From Acidobacteriota bacterium (GTDB lineage: Bacteria > Acidobacteriota > Thermoanaerobaculia > UBA5066), in NCBI GenBank assembly GCA_029567505.1, contig JAKPXO010000323.1, forward strand, positions 1 to 39,367: a stretch of 39,367 bases of DNA, given 5' to 3'. Shown here piece by piece: positions 26,378-33,983 of this stretch. The translations under genes were made by a program, and so were the position numbers. A model generated the notes under the pieces. The model was not told where the DNA came from and did no database searches. It saw only the letters and a program-made list of their open reading frames with translations. How positions within the stretch are numbered: position 1 is the first letter of the stretch; every line of letters begins with the position of its first letter.

Positions 26378-27715
26378 TCAGGTCAGGTCGAGCGCCCTCC
26401 CGAGGTGCTCGGTGAGGACCTCCGCCCCCTCGAGCCCGACGGAGAGCCGGATCAGGCCGGGCGTGATCCCGCGGGCGAGCCGGTCCGCCTCCGGGACGAC
26501 GGCGTGCGTCATCGAGGCCGGGTGCTGGATGTAGGTGATGCAGGAGCCGAGGGAGACGGCGAGCTCCATCGGCGTGTCCTTGCGGCCGAAGTAGTTCATC
26601 ACCGTCTCGCCGGCGGCGACGCCCCCCTTCACCTCGAACGTCAGGATCGCCCCGCCGGAGCGCATCTGGCGGCGGACGAGGTCCGCCTGGGGGAAGTCCG
26701 GCAGGCCGGGGTAGCCGACCGACGCGACCTTCGGGTGCGTCGAGAGGAAGCGGGCGACCTCGAGCGCGGTGGCGCTCTGCTGGGCCTCCCGCGGGGCGAG
26801 GCTCTGGACCGTCATGCCGTTCAGCCACGAGTCGAACGGGGAAGGCGTGGCGCCGACGTCCTTGTACCAGGGGAAGAAGTCGGTCTTCATGAACCGGAAC
26901 GGCCCCAGGAGGGCGCCGCCGATCGAGGTCGAGTGGCCGTTCACGAACTTCGTCAGCGAGTGCATGACGAGGTCGGCGCCGAGCCGGAACGGCTGCTGGA
27001 GGTAGGGCGAGCAGAACGTGTTGTCGACGACGAGGAGGACTCCGCGCGGCTCGGTGAGGCGCGAGATCGCCTCGATGTCGGCGATCCGGAGCGTCGGGTT
27101 CTCCGGCGACTCCAGGAAGACCATCGCGACGTTCGGGTGCGCCTCGAGCGCGGCCTCGACGGCCGCGACGTTCCCCATGTCGCAGAAGACCGCCTCGACG
27201 CCGAACTTCCCGAGCCCCCGGAAGAGGCTGTCGGTGCAGCCGTAGACGTTCCCCGCGAGGATCGCGTCGCCGGCCCGGCAGACCGCGAGGGCGAGCGTCG
27301 AGATCGCCCCCATCCCCGAGCCGAAGATCAGGGCGCCGATCGTCGGCTCCTTCTCGTCCACCGCGAGGGCCTTCTCGATGACGTGGTGGGCCTCGAGCTG
27401 GAAGAGGACACGCTCGAGGTACTCGGTCGTCGGGTTCCCGAGGCGTGTGTAGATCCGGGCGTAGGGGCGCTCGCCTCCCTTCGCCATCCCGAGGAAGCGG
27501 TCGGCGCCGTCGCGGACGTCCTTGAACGGGAACGTGGAGCGCTGGTGGATCGCGGGGAGGCCGGTGCCCGCGGCGAGGGTCCGGAAGACCCCCTCGTCGA
27601 GCTGCTTCACCTCGTCCCGCACCCAGCGGGTCTTCCGTTCGAGCCACCACTCCCACCATTCCCAGCGGGCCGATCCGAGGAGGGGTCTGGGGGTCGCGCA
27701 CTCTGCAGTCAGCAT
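26378..27715 (-). CDS. Cys/Met-metabolism PLP-dependent enzyme
   Basis: Trans-sulfuration-family enzyme (cystathionine or methionine gamma-lyase or a gamma-synthase type), 445 residues, longer than usual because of a Trp-rich N-terminal extension (ARWEWWEWWLERKTRW). Family motifs: YTRLGNPTTEYLE, FGSGMGAIST, VDNTFCSPYLQQP and the PLP-binding Lys in SLTKFVNGHS, with SLGSCITYIQHPASMTH near the C-terminus. The exact reaction cannot be fixed by eye. The ATG at 27715 lies six bases after a TAAGAT hexamer on the minus strand and has no Shine-Dalgarno sequence, which suggests a leaderless transcript in addition to readthrough from the methyltransferase gene nine bases upstream. Confidence 0.9.
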   Translation of the reverse strand: MLTAECATPRPLLGSARWEWWEWWLERKTRWVRDEVKQLDEGVFRTLAAGTGLPAIHQRSTFPFKDVRDGADRFLGMAKGGERPYARIYTRLGNPTTEYLERVLFQLEAHHVIEKALAVDEKEPTIGALIFGSGMGAISTLALAVCRAGDAILAGNVYGCTDSLFRGLGKFGVEAVFCDMGNVAAVEAALEAHPNVAMVFLESPENPTLRIADIEAISRLTEPRGVLLVVDNTFCSPYLQQPFRLGADLVMHSLTKFVNGHSTSIGGALLGPFRFMKTDFFPWYKDVGATPSPFDSWLNGMTVQSLAPREAQQSATALEVARFLSTHPKVASVGYPGLPDFPQADLVRRQMRSGGAILTFEVKGGVAAGETVMNYFGRKDTPMELAVSLGSCITYIQHPASMTHAVVPEADRLARGITPGLIRLSVGLEGAEVLTEHLGRALDLT

Positions 27716-27721
27716 GGGGCG

Positions 27722-27727
27722 ATCTTA
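27722..27727 (-). promoter_or_regulatory. Candidate -10 hexamer TAAGAT for the PLP enzyme (leaderless spacing)
   Basis: TAAGAT on the minus strand ends six bases before the ATG and overlaps the stop codon of the methyltransferase gene. Confidence 0.45.
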
Positions 27728-28795
27728 GAACGCGGGACGAGCGTCCGTCTCCGCGCGGAGAGCCCATCGCAGCTTCGCGGGCCGCGCGCGCGGGTTCGCC
27801 CGGACCTCCTCCGGGCCCGGCCGAACCGGCTCGCGGGACCAGTCGGAGAAGACGCCGGCCCTCGCCCCGGCCTGGAACGCCTTCTTCACGAGCCGGTCCT
27901 CGCCGGAGTGGAACGTCAGGATGGCGGCGCGCCCGCCGGGCGCGAGGCACGCGGGGAGCGCCGTCAGCAGGGCGCGGAGGGCGCCGAGCTCGTCGTTCAC
28001 CTCGATCCGTAGCGCCTGGAACGTCCGCCGCACGGGGTCGTCCCCCTCCTCCTGCCGGACGCGCTCCGGTAGCGCGGCGAGGGCCCGACGGACGGCGTCC
28101 GCGAGGGCCGCGGTCGTGTCGACCGGTGAGGCCGCGCGTGTGGTGACGATCGCCCGGGCGATCGCCGCGGCGTGCGGCTCGTCGGCGTTTTCCTCGAGGA
28201 GCGCGGCGAGGCGCGCCTCGGAGACGCGCGCGAGGAGCTGCGCGGCGGAGAGGCCGCGGACGGGGTTCATCCGCATGTCGAGCGGGCCGTCCTCCCGGAA
28301 CGTGAAGCCGCGCGCGGGGTCGTCGAGCTGCATCGAGGAGACGCCGAGGTCGGCGAGGAGGAGGTCGACCGCGTCGAGCCCGAGGCTGGAAAGCACCTTC
28401 GGGAGCCCCGCGAAGCTCGAACGGCGGACGGTGAGGGCCTCCTCGGCGAACCCGAGGTCGCGCAGGCGCGCCTCGGTTCTGGGGAGCTCGACGGGGTCCG
28501 CGTCGAGGCCGACGAGCCGGCCGCCCGGGAGGAGGCGCGGCAGAAGCGCCGCGGCATGGCCGCCGTATCCGAGCGTCGCGTCGACGGCGATCTCGCCGGC
28601 TGCCGGGCGCAGCGCCGCGACGACCTCCTCGACCAGGACGGGGCGGTGCGTCCCGGCCGGCGTCTTGCCCGACGCGACGACCTTCGCGACCGTCTCCGGG
28701 AAGCGGGCCGGGTCACGCTCTTTGTACTTCTCCTCGAACCGGCGTGGGTTGCGTCCCGGGTAACGAGGTCGCCGGCGGGGTCGGGGCTCGTCCAC
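27725..28795 (-). CDS. rsmH: RsmH-type 16S rRNA (cytosine-1402-N4)-methyltransferase
   Basis: SAM-dependent methyltransferase of 356 residues. Signature blocks: HRPVLVEEVVAAL, VDATLGYGGHAAALL (SAM site), LLADLGVSSMQLDDPARGFTFREDGPLDMRM and TFHSGEDRLVKKAF. The family modifies C1402 in the decoding centre. The N-terminus carries a basic extension (RRPRYPGRNPRRFEEKYKER) absent from the classical MraW of the division cluster, and no mraZ, ftsL or ftsI gene is nearby, so this looks like the second, stand-alone RsmH branch. The start is a GTG at 28795 chosen as the first reasonable codon, with no clear ribosome-binding site; a CACAAT sits six bases upstream. The symbol is by family, and a paralogue may exist elsewhere. 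Confidence 0.88.
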   Translation of the reverse strand: MDEPRPRRRPRYPGRNPRRFEEKYKERDPARFPETVAKVVASGKTPAGTHRPVLVEEVVAALRPAAGEIAVDATLGYGGHAAALLPRLLPGGRLVGLDADPVELPRTEARLRDLGFAEEALTVRRSSFAGLPKVLSSLGLDAVDLLLADLGVSSMQLDDPARGFTFREDGPLDMRMNPVRGLSAAQLLARVSEARLAALLEENADEPHAAAIARAIVTTRAASPVDTTAALADAVRRALAALPERVRQEEGDDPVRRTFQALRIEVNDELGALRALLTALPACLAPGGRAAILTFHSGEDRLVKKAFQAGARAGVFSDWSREPVRPGPEEVRANPRARPAKLRWALRAETDARPAF

Positions 28796-28860
28796 GGTCC
28801 GATTGTGCGACGGCCGCGGTCCGGTCCGCCGCGACGGTTCCGTCGCAGCAGACCGCACTC

Positions 28861-30657
28861 TCAGGGCTTCGCGGTCTGGCGGGGAAGCTCGATCGCCGTC
28901 CCGACGGCGTCGGGAAGCGCCACGCCGAGCAGCTTCCCGACGGTCGGAGCGAAGTCGTACGGCGTTCGCTCGGCGTCGGAGACCCCGGCCGCGACGCCGC
29001 CGCCCCAGAAGAGGAGCGGGACGTGCGTGTCGTAGACGTAGTGGGAGCCGTGGGTCCCGCCGCGCGCGTCGGGGTAGAGGATCACGCCGCGCCGAGGGAT
29101 CAGGATCGCCTCGCCCGACCGCTCCGCGTCGTGGTCGTTCAGGGCGAAACGGACGTCGCGATCGCTTCGGTCCCAGCTCTCCTTCTTCGAGGCGAGGAGG
29201 ACCGTCCGGAACTCCTCGTGCCAGAGCCGGGCGATCGCCCCGGGGAGGACACGGTCGACGTCGTCCCGCGTCACGGGCCGCCCGGCCTCGCCGCACGGGC
29301 CCGCGACGGTCCGCATCGTCGGCAGGGCCGGGAGGTTGTACTTCACGTCGAAGCCCTCGTTCCCGAAGATCGGACGCGAGCCGGACGGGAGGCAGAGCTC
29401 CTCGCAGACGTAGCGGTTGAGGCGCTCCTCGAAGTTCGTCACGGCGCCGTTTCCCGTCAGGATCCGGCCGCCCGTGAACGTCTTGTCGACCCGGGCCTCG
29501 CGCTCGGGGATCGTCTGGAAGCCGTGGTCGGCGGAGAGCGCGAGGACGACCTTGCCGTCGGGGAAGGTACGCCCGAGCGTCTCGAGCAGGCGTCCGAGCT
29601 GGACGTCCAGCCGCCGGAGCGCGTCGAGGTTCTCCTCGGACTCGGCGCCGTACGCGTGGGAGACAGTGTCCTGCCCCGAGAGCGAGAGGCAGAGGATGTC
29701 GGGCTGCTCCTCGTGCCCGAGCTCGAGCTCCTTCGAGGCGAGGACCTCGAGGGCGAGGTCGATCGTCAGCTCGTCGATGAACGGGCTGTAGTAGAGGCCG
29801 TGGAAGTAGCCGTTCGAGGCGAGGGACATGTCCTTGTCCCAGCCGAGGCCGTTTACGGGGATCTGGAACGGACGCATCTCGAGCTCGGGGACCGGACGGG
29901 GCGTGCCCGGCGACGGCGGCGGGAGGCAGGCGGGGTCGGCCATCTTCCGCCAGGCGAGGCCGATCCGTCGCGGCAGGTGCCCGCCCGCCCGCGTCCGGTT
30001 GTAGCGATCGACGATCCCGGCGACGACGGCGCCCCCCGGCGAGCGGACGTCGTAGGCGGGGGAGCTGACGAAGCGTCCGGTCCTCTGGTCCCACCAGTAG
30101 ACGGCATGCTCCCGGCGCTTGCCGGCCATGAAGATCGCGCCGCGGTCCTTGCCCGAGAGCGAGACGACGCGCGCGGCGGGGTACTTCTCGAGCAGCCGGT
30201 CGCCGAGAGTCGGGACCCGCAGATTCGCCGGTCCGGGGCGGAAGCCCTCGATCCCGGTCTCCGGGTCGACGTGCGGCTGGTCGGTGCAGTAGACGGGGCG
30301 GAGGGAGCCGTCGGCGCGCGGCTGGAACCAGCGGTTCGCGACGATCCCAGTGACGCGGGGCGGGGCGCCGGTGCCGAGCGAGGCGTGCCCCGGCCCCGTT
30401 TCGGTGTTCAGGTGGGCGTAGTGCGCGTTCCTCTCGACGTGCCCTTCGTCGAGGAGCTGCTTCAGCCCGGCGACGAAGTAGGGCCGGTAGTCGAGGAGGC
30501 GCTTCATCTGGAGCCCGTCCACCGAGACGAGGACGGCGAGCCGCGGTGACCGGGCCGGGGGCGCGGAGGCTTCGCGGCGCGCGGCCTGGGCCAGCGCGAG
30601 GAACGAGACGACGAGCGAAAGCCCGAGGGCGAGGGAGGAGGCGCGGAGCTTCTTCAT
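28861..30657 (-). CDS. PafA-like secreted alkaline phosphatase
   Basis: Alkaline-phosphatase-superfamily phosphomonoesterase of 598 residues with an N-terminal signal sequence (KLRASSLALGLSLVVSFLAL). Key residues match the PafA type: metal ligand in SVDG (about 45-48), the Thr nucleophile in NTETGPGHASLGTG (T87), Asn 108 (IVANRW) and the phosphate-binding Lys/Arg in SGKDRG (170/172). Further metal ligands are in SADHGFQ and GTHGSH. It should release phosphate from phosphomonoesters in the periplasm. It begins the minus-strand series that continues with the methyltransferase 65 bases later and is divergent from the DUF4410-like gene. A TAGAAT lies 39 bases upstream of the ATG. Confidence 0.92.
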   Translation of the reverse strand: MKKLRASSLALGLSLVVSFLALAQAARREASAPPARSPRLAVLVSVDGLQMKRLLDYRPYFVAGLKQLLDEGHVERNAHYAHLNTETGPGHASLGTGAPPRVTGIVANRWFQPRADGSLRPVYCTDQPHVDPETGIEGFRPGPANLRVPTLGDRLLEKYPAARVVSLSGKDRGAIFMAGKRREHAVYWWDQRTGRFVSSPAYDVRSPGGAVVAGIVDRYNRTRAGGHLPRRIGLAWRKMADPACLPPPSPGTPRPVPELEMRPFQIPVNGLGWDKDMSLASNGYFHGLYYSPFIDELTIDLALEVLASKELELGHEEQPDILCLSLSGQDTVSHAYGAESEENLDALRRLDVQLGRLLETLGRTFPDGKVVLALSADHGFQTIPEREARVDKTFTGGRILTGNGAVTNFEERLNRYVCEELCLPSGSRPIFGNEGFDVKYNLPALPTMRTVAGPCGEAGRPVTRDDVDRVLPGAIARLWHEEFRTVLLASKKESWDRSDRDVRFALNDHDAERSGEAILIPRRGVILYPDARGGTHGSHYVYDTHVPLLFWGGGVAAGVSDAERTPYDFAPTVGKLLGVALPDAVGTAIELPRQTAKP

Positions 30658-30696
30658 CCTGCGGGGCGCGGTCCCGGAAGGGGGGCGCCGGGAGCG

Positions 30697-30702
30697 ATTC
30701 TA
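30697..30702 (-). promoter_or_regulatory. Candidate -10 hexamer TAGAAT for the PafA-like gene
   Basis: TAGAAT on the minus strand, 39 bases before the ATG, inside the 164-base divergent gap. No -35 is obvious. Confidence 0.35.
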
Positions 30703-30776
30703 AGCGCGCGAGCCGAGCGGACCCAGGGGGCACGCTCCGGAGGGCCGTCCGCTCCCGAAAACGCCGAAGCTGTTGC

Positions 30777-30782
30777 TAAGAT
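30777..30782 (+). promoter_or_regulatory. Candidate -10 hexamer TAAGAT for the DUF4410-like gene
   Basis: TAAGAT lies 39 bases before the ATG at 30822. The leader contains AAGGAG, so this message would have a normal ribosome-binding site. Confidence 0.4.
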
Positions 30783-30821
30783 CACCGAAGACCCGGGTCA
30801 GACTGAAGGAGCATTCGCGCC

Positions 30822-31409
30822 ATGAGAACGCACGCGCATTCGCCTCGGATGGGCATCCTCCTCCTCGCCGCCGCGCTCGTCGCGCTGCCGGCCTCCGCCG
30901 CCGAGAAGCGGTTCCAGAACGACGACGCCTCCCGCGAGAAGGACGAGCCGACGACCTGGCTCAAGGACTACGACAAGCTCGTCGAAGGGAAGGCGGCCGA
31001 CTGGGTCTTCTTCGACGGCTACTCGGCCGGCAGCTTCAAGAGCGTCGCCGTGAAGGACTTCTCCGGAACGGAGAAGGACAAGGAGGCGCGGCACGCCGCC
31101 GAGTACGGCCGGGAGTACCTCGAGCAGTGGATCCAGGAGTCGAAGAAGCTCGGCTGGGAGGTCGTGAAGGACGGCAAGGCCGACCTGACGATCGAAGGGA
31201 ACGTCGCGCACGCCTGGGAGCCGAGCGGCGCGGCCCGTTTCTGGGGCGGCTGGTACGCGAATCCGGGGGCAGTCCAGGAGCTGATCGGGAAGGACGCCTC
31301 GGGGAAGATCGTGTTCCAGATCCGCCACAAGTCCCGCGGTTCCACGGTGAAGGACGCGATCGAAAACGGCCTCGAGGACGTCGTCGAGTCGCTCGAGAAG
31401 GGGAAGTGA
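30822..31409 (+). CDS. Secreted protein, DUF4410-like (tentative)
   Basis: 195-residue exported protein with a signal peptide (hydrophobic MGILLLAAALVALPASAA; cleavage near ASA-A). The mature part is charged and soluble, with Trp-rich segments (WVFFDGYSAGSFKSVAVKDF; ARFWGGWYANPGAVQELI). The pattern of a buried strand, a KDFSGT segment and a late amphipathic helix (DAIENGLEDVVESLEKGK) resembles DUF4410 proteins, whose function is unknown. That assignment is weak. AAGGAG precedes the ATG. The gene stands alone: divergent from the PafA-like phosphatase, convergent with the PAS-LuxR regulator and followed by a double hairpin. Confidence 0.8.
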   Translation: MRTHAHSPRMGILLLAAALVALPASAAEKRFQNDDASREKDEPTTWLKDYDKLVEGKAADWVFFDGYSAGSFKSVAVKDFSGTEKDKEARHAAEYGREYLEQWIQESKKLGWEVVKDGKADLTIEGNVAHAWEPSGAARFWGGWYANPGAVQELIGKDASGKIVFQIRHKSRGSTVKDAIENGLEDVVESLEKGK

Positions 31410-31412
31410 GCC

Positions 31413-31434
31413 CCGGGCGCTGGAAAGCGCCCGG
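31413..31434 (+). terminator. 8-bp hairpin after the DUF4410-like gene
   Basis: CCGGGCGC (31413-31420), loop TGGAAA, GCGCCCGG (31427-31434): a perfect stem starting three bases after the stop codon. First of two tandem hairpins. Confidence 0.6.
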
Positions 31435-31444
31435 TCCGTGAGCG

Positions 31445-31468
31445 AAGCGGCGGCCTCGGCCGCCGCTT
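31445..31468 (+). terminator. Second tandem hairpin with short T-run
   Basis: AAGCGGCGG (31445-31453), loop CCTCGG, CCGCCGCTT (31460-31468), followed by TC. Allowing one bulged T, the stem extends three more pairs on each side (GCG at 31442-31444 with CGC at 31470-31472). With the hairpin just before it, this is the best terminator in the window. Confidence 0.6.
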
Positions 31469-31490
31469 TCGCGTTCATCGGAGGAATCTC

Positions 31491-31515
31491 CGCCGCGCCG
31501 CAGGCGCGGGGTCCC
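31491..31515. repeat. 25-bp direct repeat, copy 1, with internal inverted repeat
   Basis: The sequence beginning CGCCGCGCC and ending GGGGTCCC recurs without mismatch at 31581-31605, 90 bases away. Each copy contains CCGCGCC-GCA-GGCGCGG, a hairpin with a 3-base loop. The form is that of a REP-like intergenic element. Confidence 0.55.
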
Positions 31516-31580
31516 GCGGTGGATGCGGCGGGAGCGCGAAAGGAAATTGGACGGCTCGGAGGGGGTCCGGGGGGACCGGC

Positions 31581-31605
31581 CGCCGCGCCGCAGGCGCGGG
31601 GTCCC
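31581..31605. repeat. 25-bp direct repeat, copy 2
   Basis: Identical to 31491-31515, with the same internal inverted repeat. It lies 33 bases before the end of the convergent PAS-LuxR gene, so it would be in the 3' part of that transcript. Confidence 0.55.
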
Positions 31606-31637
31606 CCCGGGAACACGTCAGTCCTCCCGGGGACACC

Positions 31638-32303
31638 TCAGATCAGCTGGTTCTGGTACGCGTAGACGACCGCTTCGAGCTTCGAGTGGACGTTCAGCTT
31701 CCGGAGGATGTTCTGGATGTGGTTCCTCACGGTGACGTCGCTGATGAAGAGCTGCTCGCCCATCTCGTCGGTCTTCTTCCCCTCGGAGAGCAGCCGGAGG
31801 ACCTCCTGCTCACGCTTGGTCAGCGGAGAGGAGGCCGGGCGGGGCGGGACGAGCGGCGCGAGGCTCGGGTGCTGGACGGGACCGGAGAAGCGCTGGAAGA
31901 ACCCTCCCGGGTCGGGATGGGCTCCGTTCGTCTCGGCGAGGATGTGGACGAGCGTCGTCAGCTCCGGGCGCTGACCGGGAATCGAGAGGATCGAGCACCG
32001 GAGTCGCTTCGGCCCGGCGTCGCGGGACTCGAGGACGATCTCGAAGGGCTGGATGGTCTCGCCCCGGTCGCGCATCCGGAGGATCGGGCACTCCCCGAAG
32101 CAGTAGCGATTGCCGTAGACGTCCCGGCCCGACATCGCCTGATGACAGCTCCGCCCGAGGACGTCGGCGGCGGGGTAGCCGAGGAGCCTCTCGGCACCGG
32201 TGTTCCAGAGGACGATCCGGTCCGAGGAGTCGATCGCGAAGACGGCCTTGCCGCTCTTGGAGAGGAGCTCGAGGAGGTCCTCGTGGCTGTCGGGAGCTTC
32301 CAT
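31638..32303 (-). CDS. PAS-LuxR transcriptional regulator without receiver domain
   Basis: 221-residue one-component regulator: PAS domain (about 8-120) and C-terminal LuxR-type helix-turn-helix (about 155-215; LTKREQEVLRLLSEGKKTDEMGEQ, TVRNHIQNILRKLNVHSK). The PAS domain has cysteines in RSCHQA, NRYCFGECP, a spacing that could bind metal or sense redox state. I chose the ATG at 32303 over one 57 bases upstream: the extra 19 codons use ATT, ACT, GGT, GCA, TCA, GTA and GAA, unlike the GC-ending codons of real genes here, and contain a TAGAAT that fits a -10 box 11 bases before this ATG. The targets are unknown. Confidence 0.88.
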   Translation of the reverse strand: MEAPDSHEDLLELLSKSGKAVFAIDSSDRIVLWNTGAERLLGYPAADVLGRSCHQAMSGRDVYGNRYCFGECPILRMRDRGETIQPFEIVLESRDAGPKRLRCSILSIPGQRPELTTLVHILAETNGAHPDPGGFFQRFSGPVQHPSLAPLVPPRPASSPLTKREQEVLRLLSEGKKTDEMGEQLFISDVTVRNHIQNILRKLNVHSKLEAVVYAYQNQLI

Positions 32304-32314
32304 TCCGGGGGCGG

Positions 32315-32320
32315 ATTCTA
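32315..32320 (-). promoter_or_regulatory. Candidate -10 hexamer TAGAAT for the PAS-LuxR gene
   Basis: TAGAAT on the minus strand ends 11 bases before the chosen ATG and predicts a leader of a few bases. It also argues against the longer start at 32360. Confidence 0.45.
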
Positions 32321-32349
32321 CCCTCGGAGCTGATGCGAATGCACCAGTC

Positions 32350-32649
32350 TCAATCCCCATTTCTCATCAGACGATGCATCACTCCGGCCAGCTCGAGATC
32401 GAGCGCCGTGACGCCTCCTGCGTCGTGCGTCGTGAGCCTGACCGAGACGCGCGACCAGACGTTCGTCCACTCGGGGTGATGGTCCATCTTCTCGGCCACC
32501 AGGGCGACCCGGGTCATGAACGCGAACGCCTCCGGGAAGTCGGCGAAGACGAACTCGCGGCGGAGCGCGCCGTCGGTGAGAGTCCAGCCTGGAAGCGAGG
32601 CGAGGCGGTCGGTGATCTCGCCGGGGGAGAGCTGGGGGGGGCGGGGCAT
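32350..32649 (-). CDS. phhB: 4a-hydroxytetrahydrobiopterin dehydratase (PCD/PhhB)
   Basis: Pterin-4a-carbinolamine dehydratase of 99 residues, which recycles the pterin cofactor after aromatic amino-acid hydroxylation. The family core is unmistakable: [29 protein letters not shown] with the catalytic His pair, then [19 protein letters not shown]. The ATG at 32649 follows GGAGG at a good distance. No phenylalanine hydroxylase gene is in the window. It is divergent from mnmA with 48 bases between starts, and 46 bases upstream of the PAS-LuxR start. Confidence 0.95.
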   Translation of the reverse strand: MPRPPQLSPGEITDRLASLPGWTLTDGALRREFVFADFPEAFAFMTRVALVAEKMDHHPEWTNVWSRVSVRLTTHDAGGVTALDLELAGVMHRLMRNGD

Positions 32650-32682
32650 CGGCACCTCCACGGGGCGCGTGGCCCCGGCACG

Positions 32683-32688
32683 TAAACT
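32683..32688 (+). promoter_or_regulatory. Candidate -10 hexamer TAAACT for mnmA
   Basis: TAAACT lies nine bases before the mnmA ATG. The same hexamer recurs before the AlkD-like gene (33962-33967). The predicted leader is two to three bases. Confidence 0.45.
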
Positions 32689-32697
32689 GCGGAGTCT

Positions 32698-33888
32698 ATG
32701 AGGATCGCGGTCGCCATGTCGGGTGGAGTCGATTCCTCGGTCGCGGCGCTCCTCCTCGCGAGGGAAGGGGCGGAGGTGATCGGGGTCTCGATGCACCTCT
32801 GGGATCACGACCGGGAGGGGACCGGGGCGGGCGAGGGACGCTGCTGCACCCTCGACGACCTCCGCACGGCGCGCCGGGCCGCCGAGGCGATCGGCGTGCC
32901 GCACTACACGCTCGACCTGCGGGAGAAGTTCCTCGACGCGGTTGTCCGCCCGTTCGTGGCGTCGTACCTGGCCGGCGAGACGCCCGTCCCGTGCCTCGCC
33001 TGCAACACGGAGGTGAAGTTCGACGCCCTGTTCCGGAAGGCGCGGGCGCTCGGATGCGAGGCGGTGGCCACGGGACACTACGCCCGCCTCGAGCGGGACG
33101 AGAGGACGGGAGAGCTCCGGCTTCTCAAGGCCCGCGACGCCGCGAAAGACCAGACCTACTTCCTCTACGAGCTGACGCCCGAGCAGCTCGCCGCGGCCCG
33201 ATTCCCGCTCGGCGATCTGACGAAGGCCGAGGTCCGCGAGCTCGCGCGCGAGGCGGGACTGCCGAACTGGGAGAAGCCCGACTCTCAGGAGATCTGCTTC
33301 GTCTCCGCCGAGGACGGGCCGGCGGGCTTCATCCGGAAGGAGGCGGCGAGCCTCGGCTTCGCGCTTCCGAGCCATCCGGCGGCGCTCCCCGGCGACCTCG
33401 TGAGGGCGGACGGCACGCCCCTCGGAGCCCATCCGGGAACGCTCGGCTTCACGGTGGGGCAGCGCCGGGGGCTGGGGGTGGCCGCCGGAGAGCCCCTCTA
33501 CGTCGTCGGGATTCGCGTCGAGGACCGGCAGCTCGTCGTCGGGAGCGGCGAAGAGCTCCTCTCGCGGGTGGTCTTCCTCCGGGACGTGAACCTGCAGGTC
33601 CCGCGCGCCGGCACGTCGTACCCGGTCCTCTCGCGGATCCGGTCCCGGCACCCGGACGTTCCGGCACGACTCGAGCTGCCGGACGGGGAGAGCCGGCGGG
33701 GGGGGCGGGCCCGACTGGTGTTCGAGGAGCCGGTTCGCGCCGCCGCGCCAGGCCAGTCGGCGGTCTTCTACGATCCGGACCGGCCCGAGCTCCTGCTCGG
33801 CGGAGGCCGGATCGACCGTGCCGTGTCGCCCGGGGGGACGGGAGGCGAGACCGGCGCTCAGGGTTGCGCGAAGGGGACGACGGTGTAG
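32698..33888 (+). CDS. mnmA: tRNA-specific 2-thiouridylase MnmA
   Basis: Adds the 2-thio group to wobble U34 of tRNAs for Lys, Glu and Gln, 396 residues. The PP-loop SGGVDSS is at 8-14. The catalytic Cys lies in [11 protein letters not shown] and the second active Cys in [21 protein letters not shown] and the [14 protein letters not shown] block are present. The last 30 residues (from [13 protein letters not shown]) extend beyond the beta-barrel domain and look disordered. The ATG has no clear ribosome-binding site and lies nine bases after TAAACT. The gene is monocistronic or leads into the AlkD-like gene 95 bases later, past a hairpin. Confidence 0.96.
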   Translation: MRIAVAMSGGVDSSVAALLLAREGAEVIGVSMHLWDHDREGTGAGEGRCCTLDDLRTARRAAEAIGVPHYTLDLREKFLDAVVRPFVASYLAGETPVPCLACNTEVKFDALFRKARALGCEAVATGHYARLERDERTGELRLLKARDAAKDQTYFLYELTPEQLAAARFPLGDLTKAEVRELAREAGLPNWEKPDSQEICFVSAEDGPAGFIRKEAASLGFALPSHPAALPGDLVRADGTPLGAHPGTLGFTVGQRRGLGVAAGEPLYVVGIRVEDRQLVVGSGEELLSRVVFLRDVNLQVPRAGTSYPVLSRIRSRHPDVPARLELPDGESRRGGRARLVFEEPVRAAAPGQSAVFYDPDRPELLLGGGRIDRAVSPGGTGGETGAQGCAKGTTV

Positions 33889-33910
33889 CATCGGCCGGGG
33901 AAGGTGGTGG

Positions 33911-33929
33911 CCGCCCGGCGCGCGGGCGG
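33911..33929 (+). terminator. 7-bp hairpin after mnmA
   Basis: CCGCCCG (33911-33917), loop GCGCG, CGGGCGG (33923-33929), starting 22 bases after the mnmA stop. There is no T-run. Confidence 0.45.
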
Positions 33930-33961
33930 TGCGTGAGGTGTCCGAACGCTCGCCGACGTGA

Positions 33962-33967
33962 TAAACT
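33962..33967 (+). promoter_or_regulatory. Candidate -10 hexamer TAAACT for the AlkD-like gene
   Basis: TAAACT ends 16 bases before the ATG. No Shine-Dalgarno sequence lies between, so the leader would be about ten bases. Confidence 0.4.
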
Positions 33968-33983
33968 CTCGCGTCGTCCGCGT

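Noticed and set aside
32304-32360. Longer N-terminus for the PAS-LuxR regulator, overlapping phhB
   Set aside because: The 19 extra codons have third positions unlike every real gene here and include a promoter-like TAGAAT.
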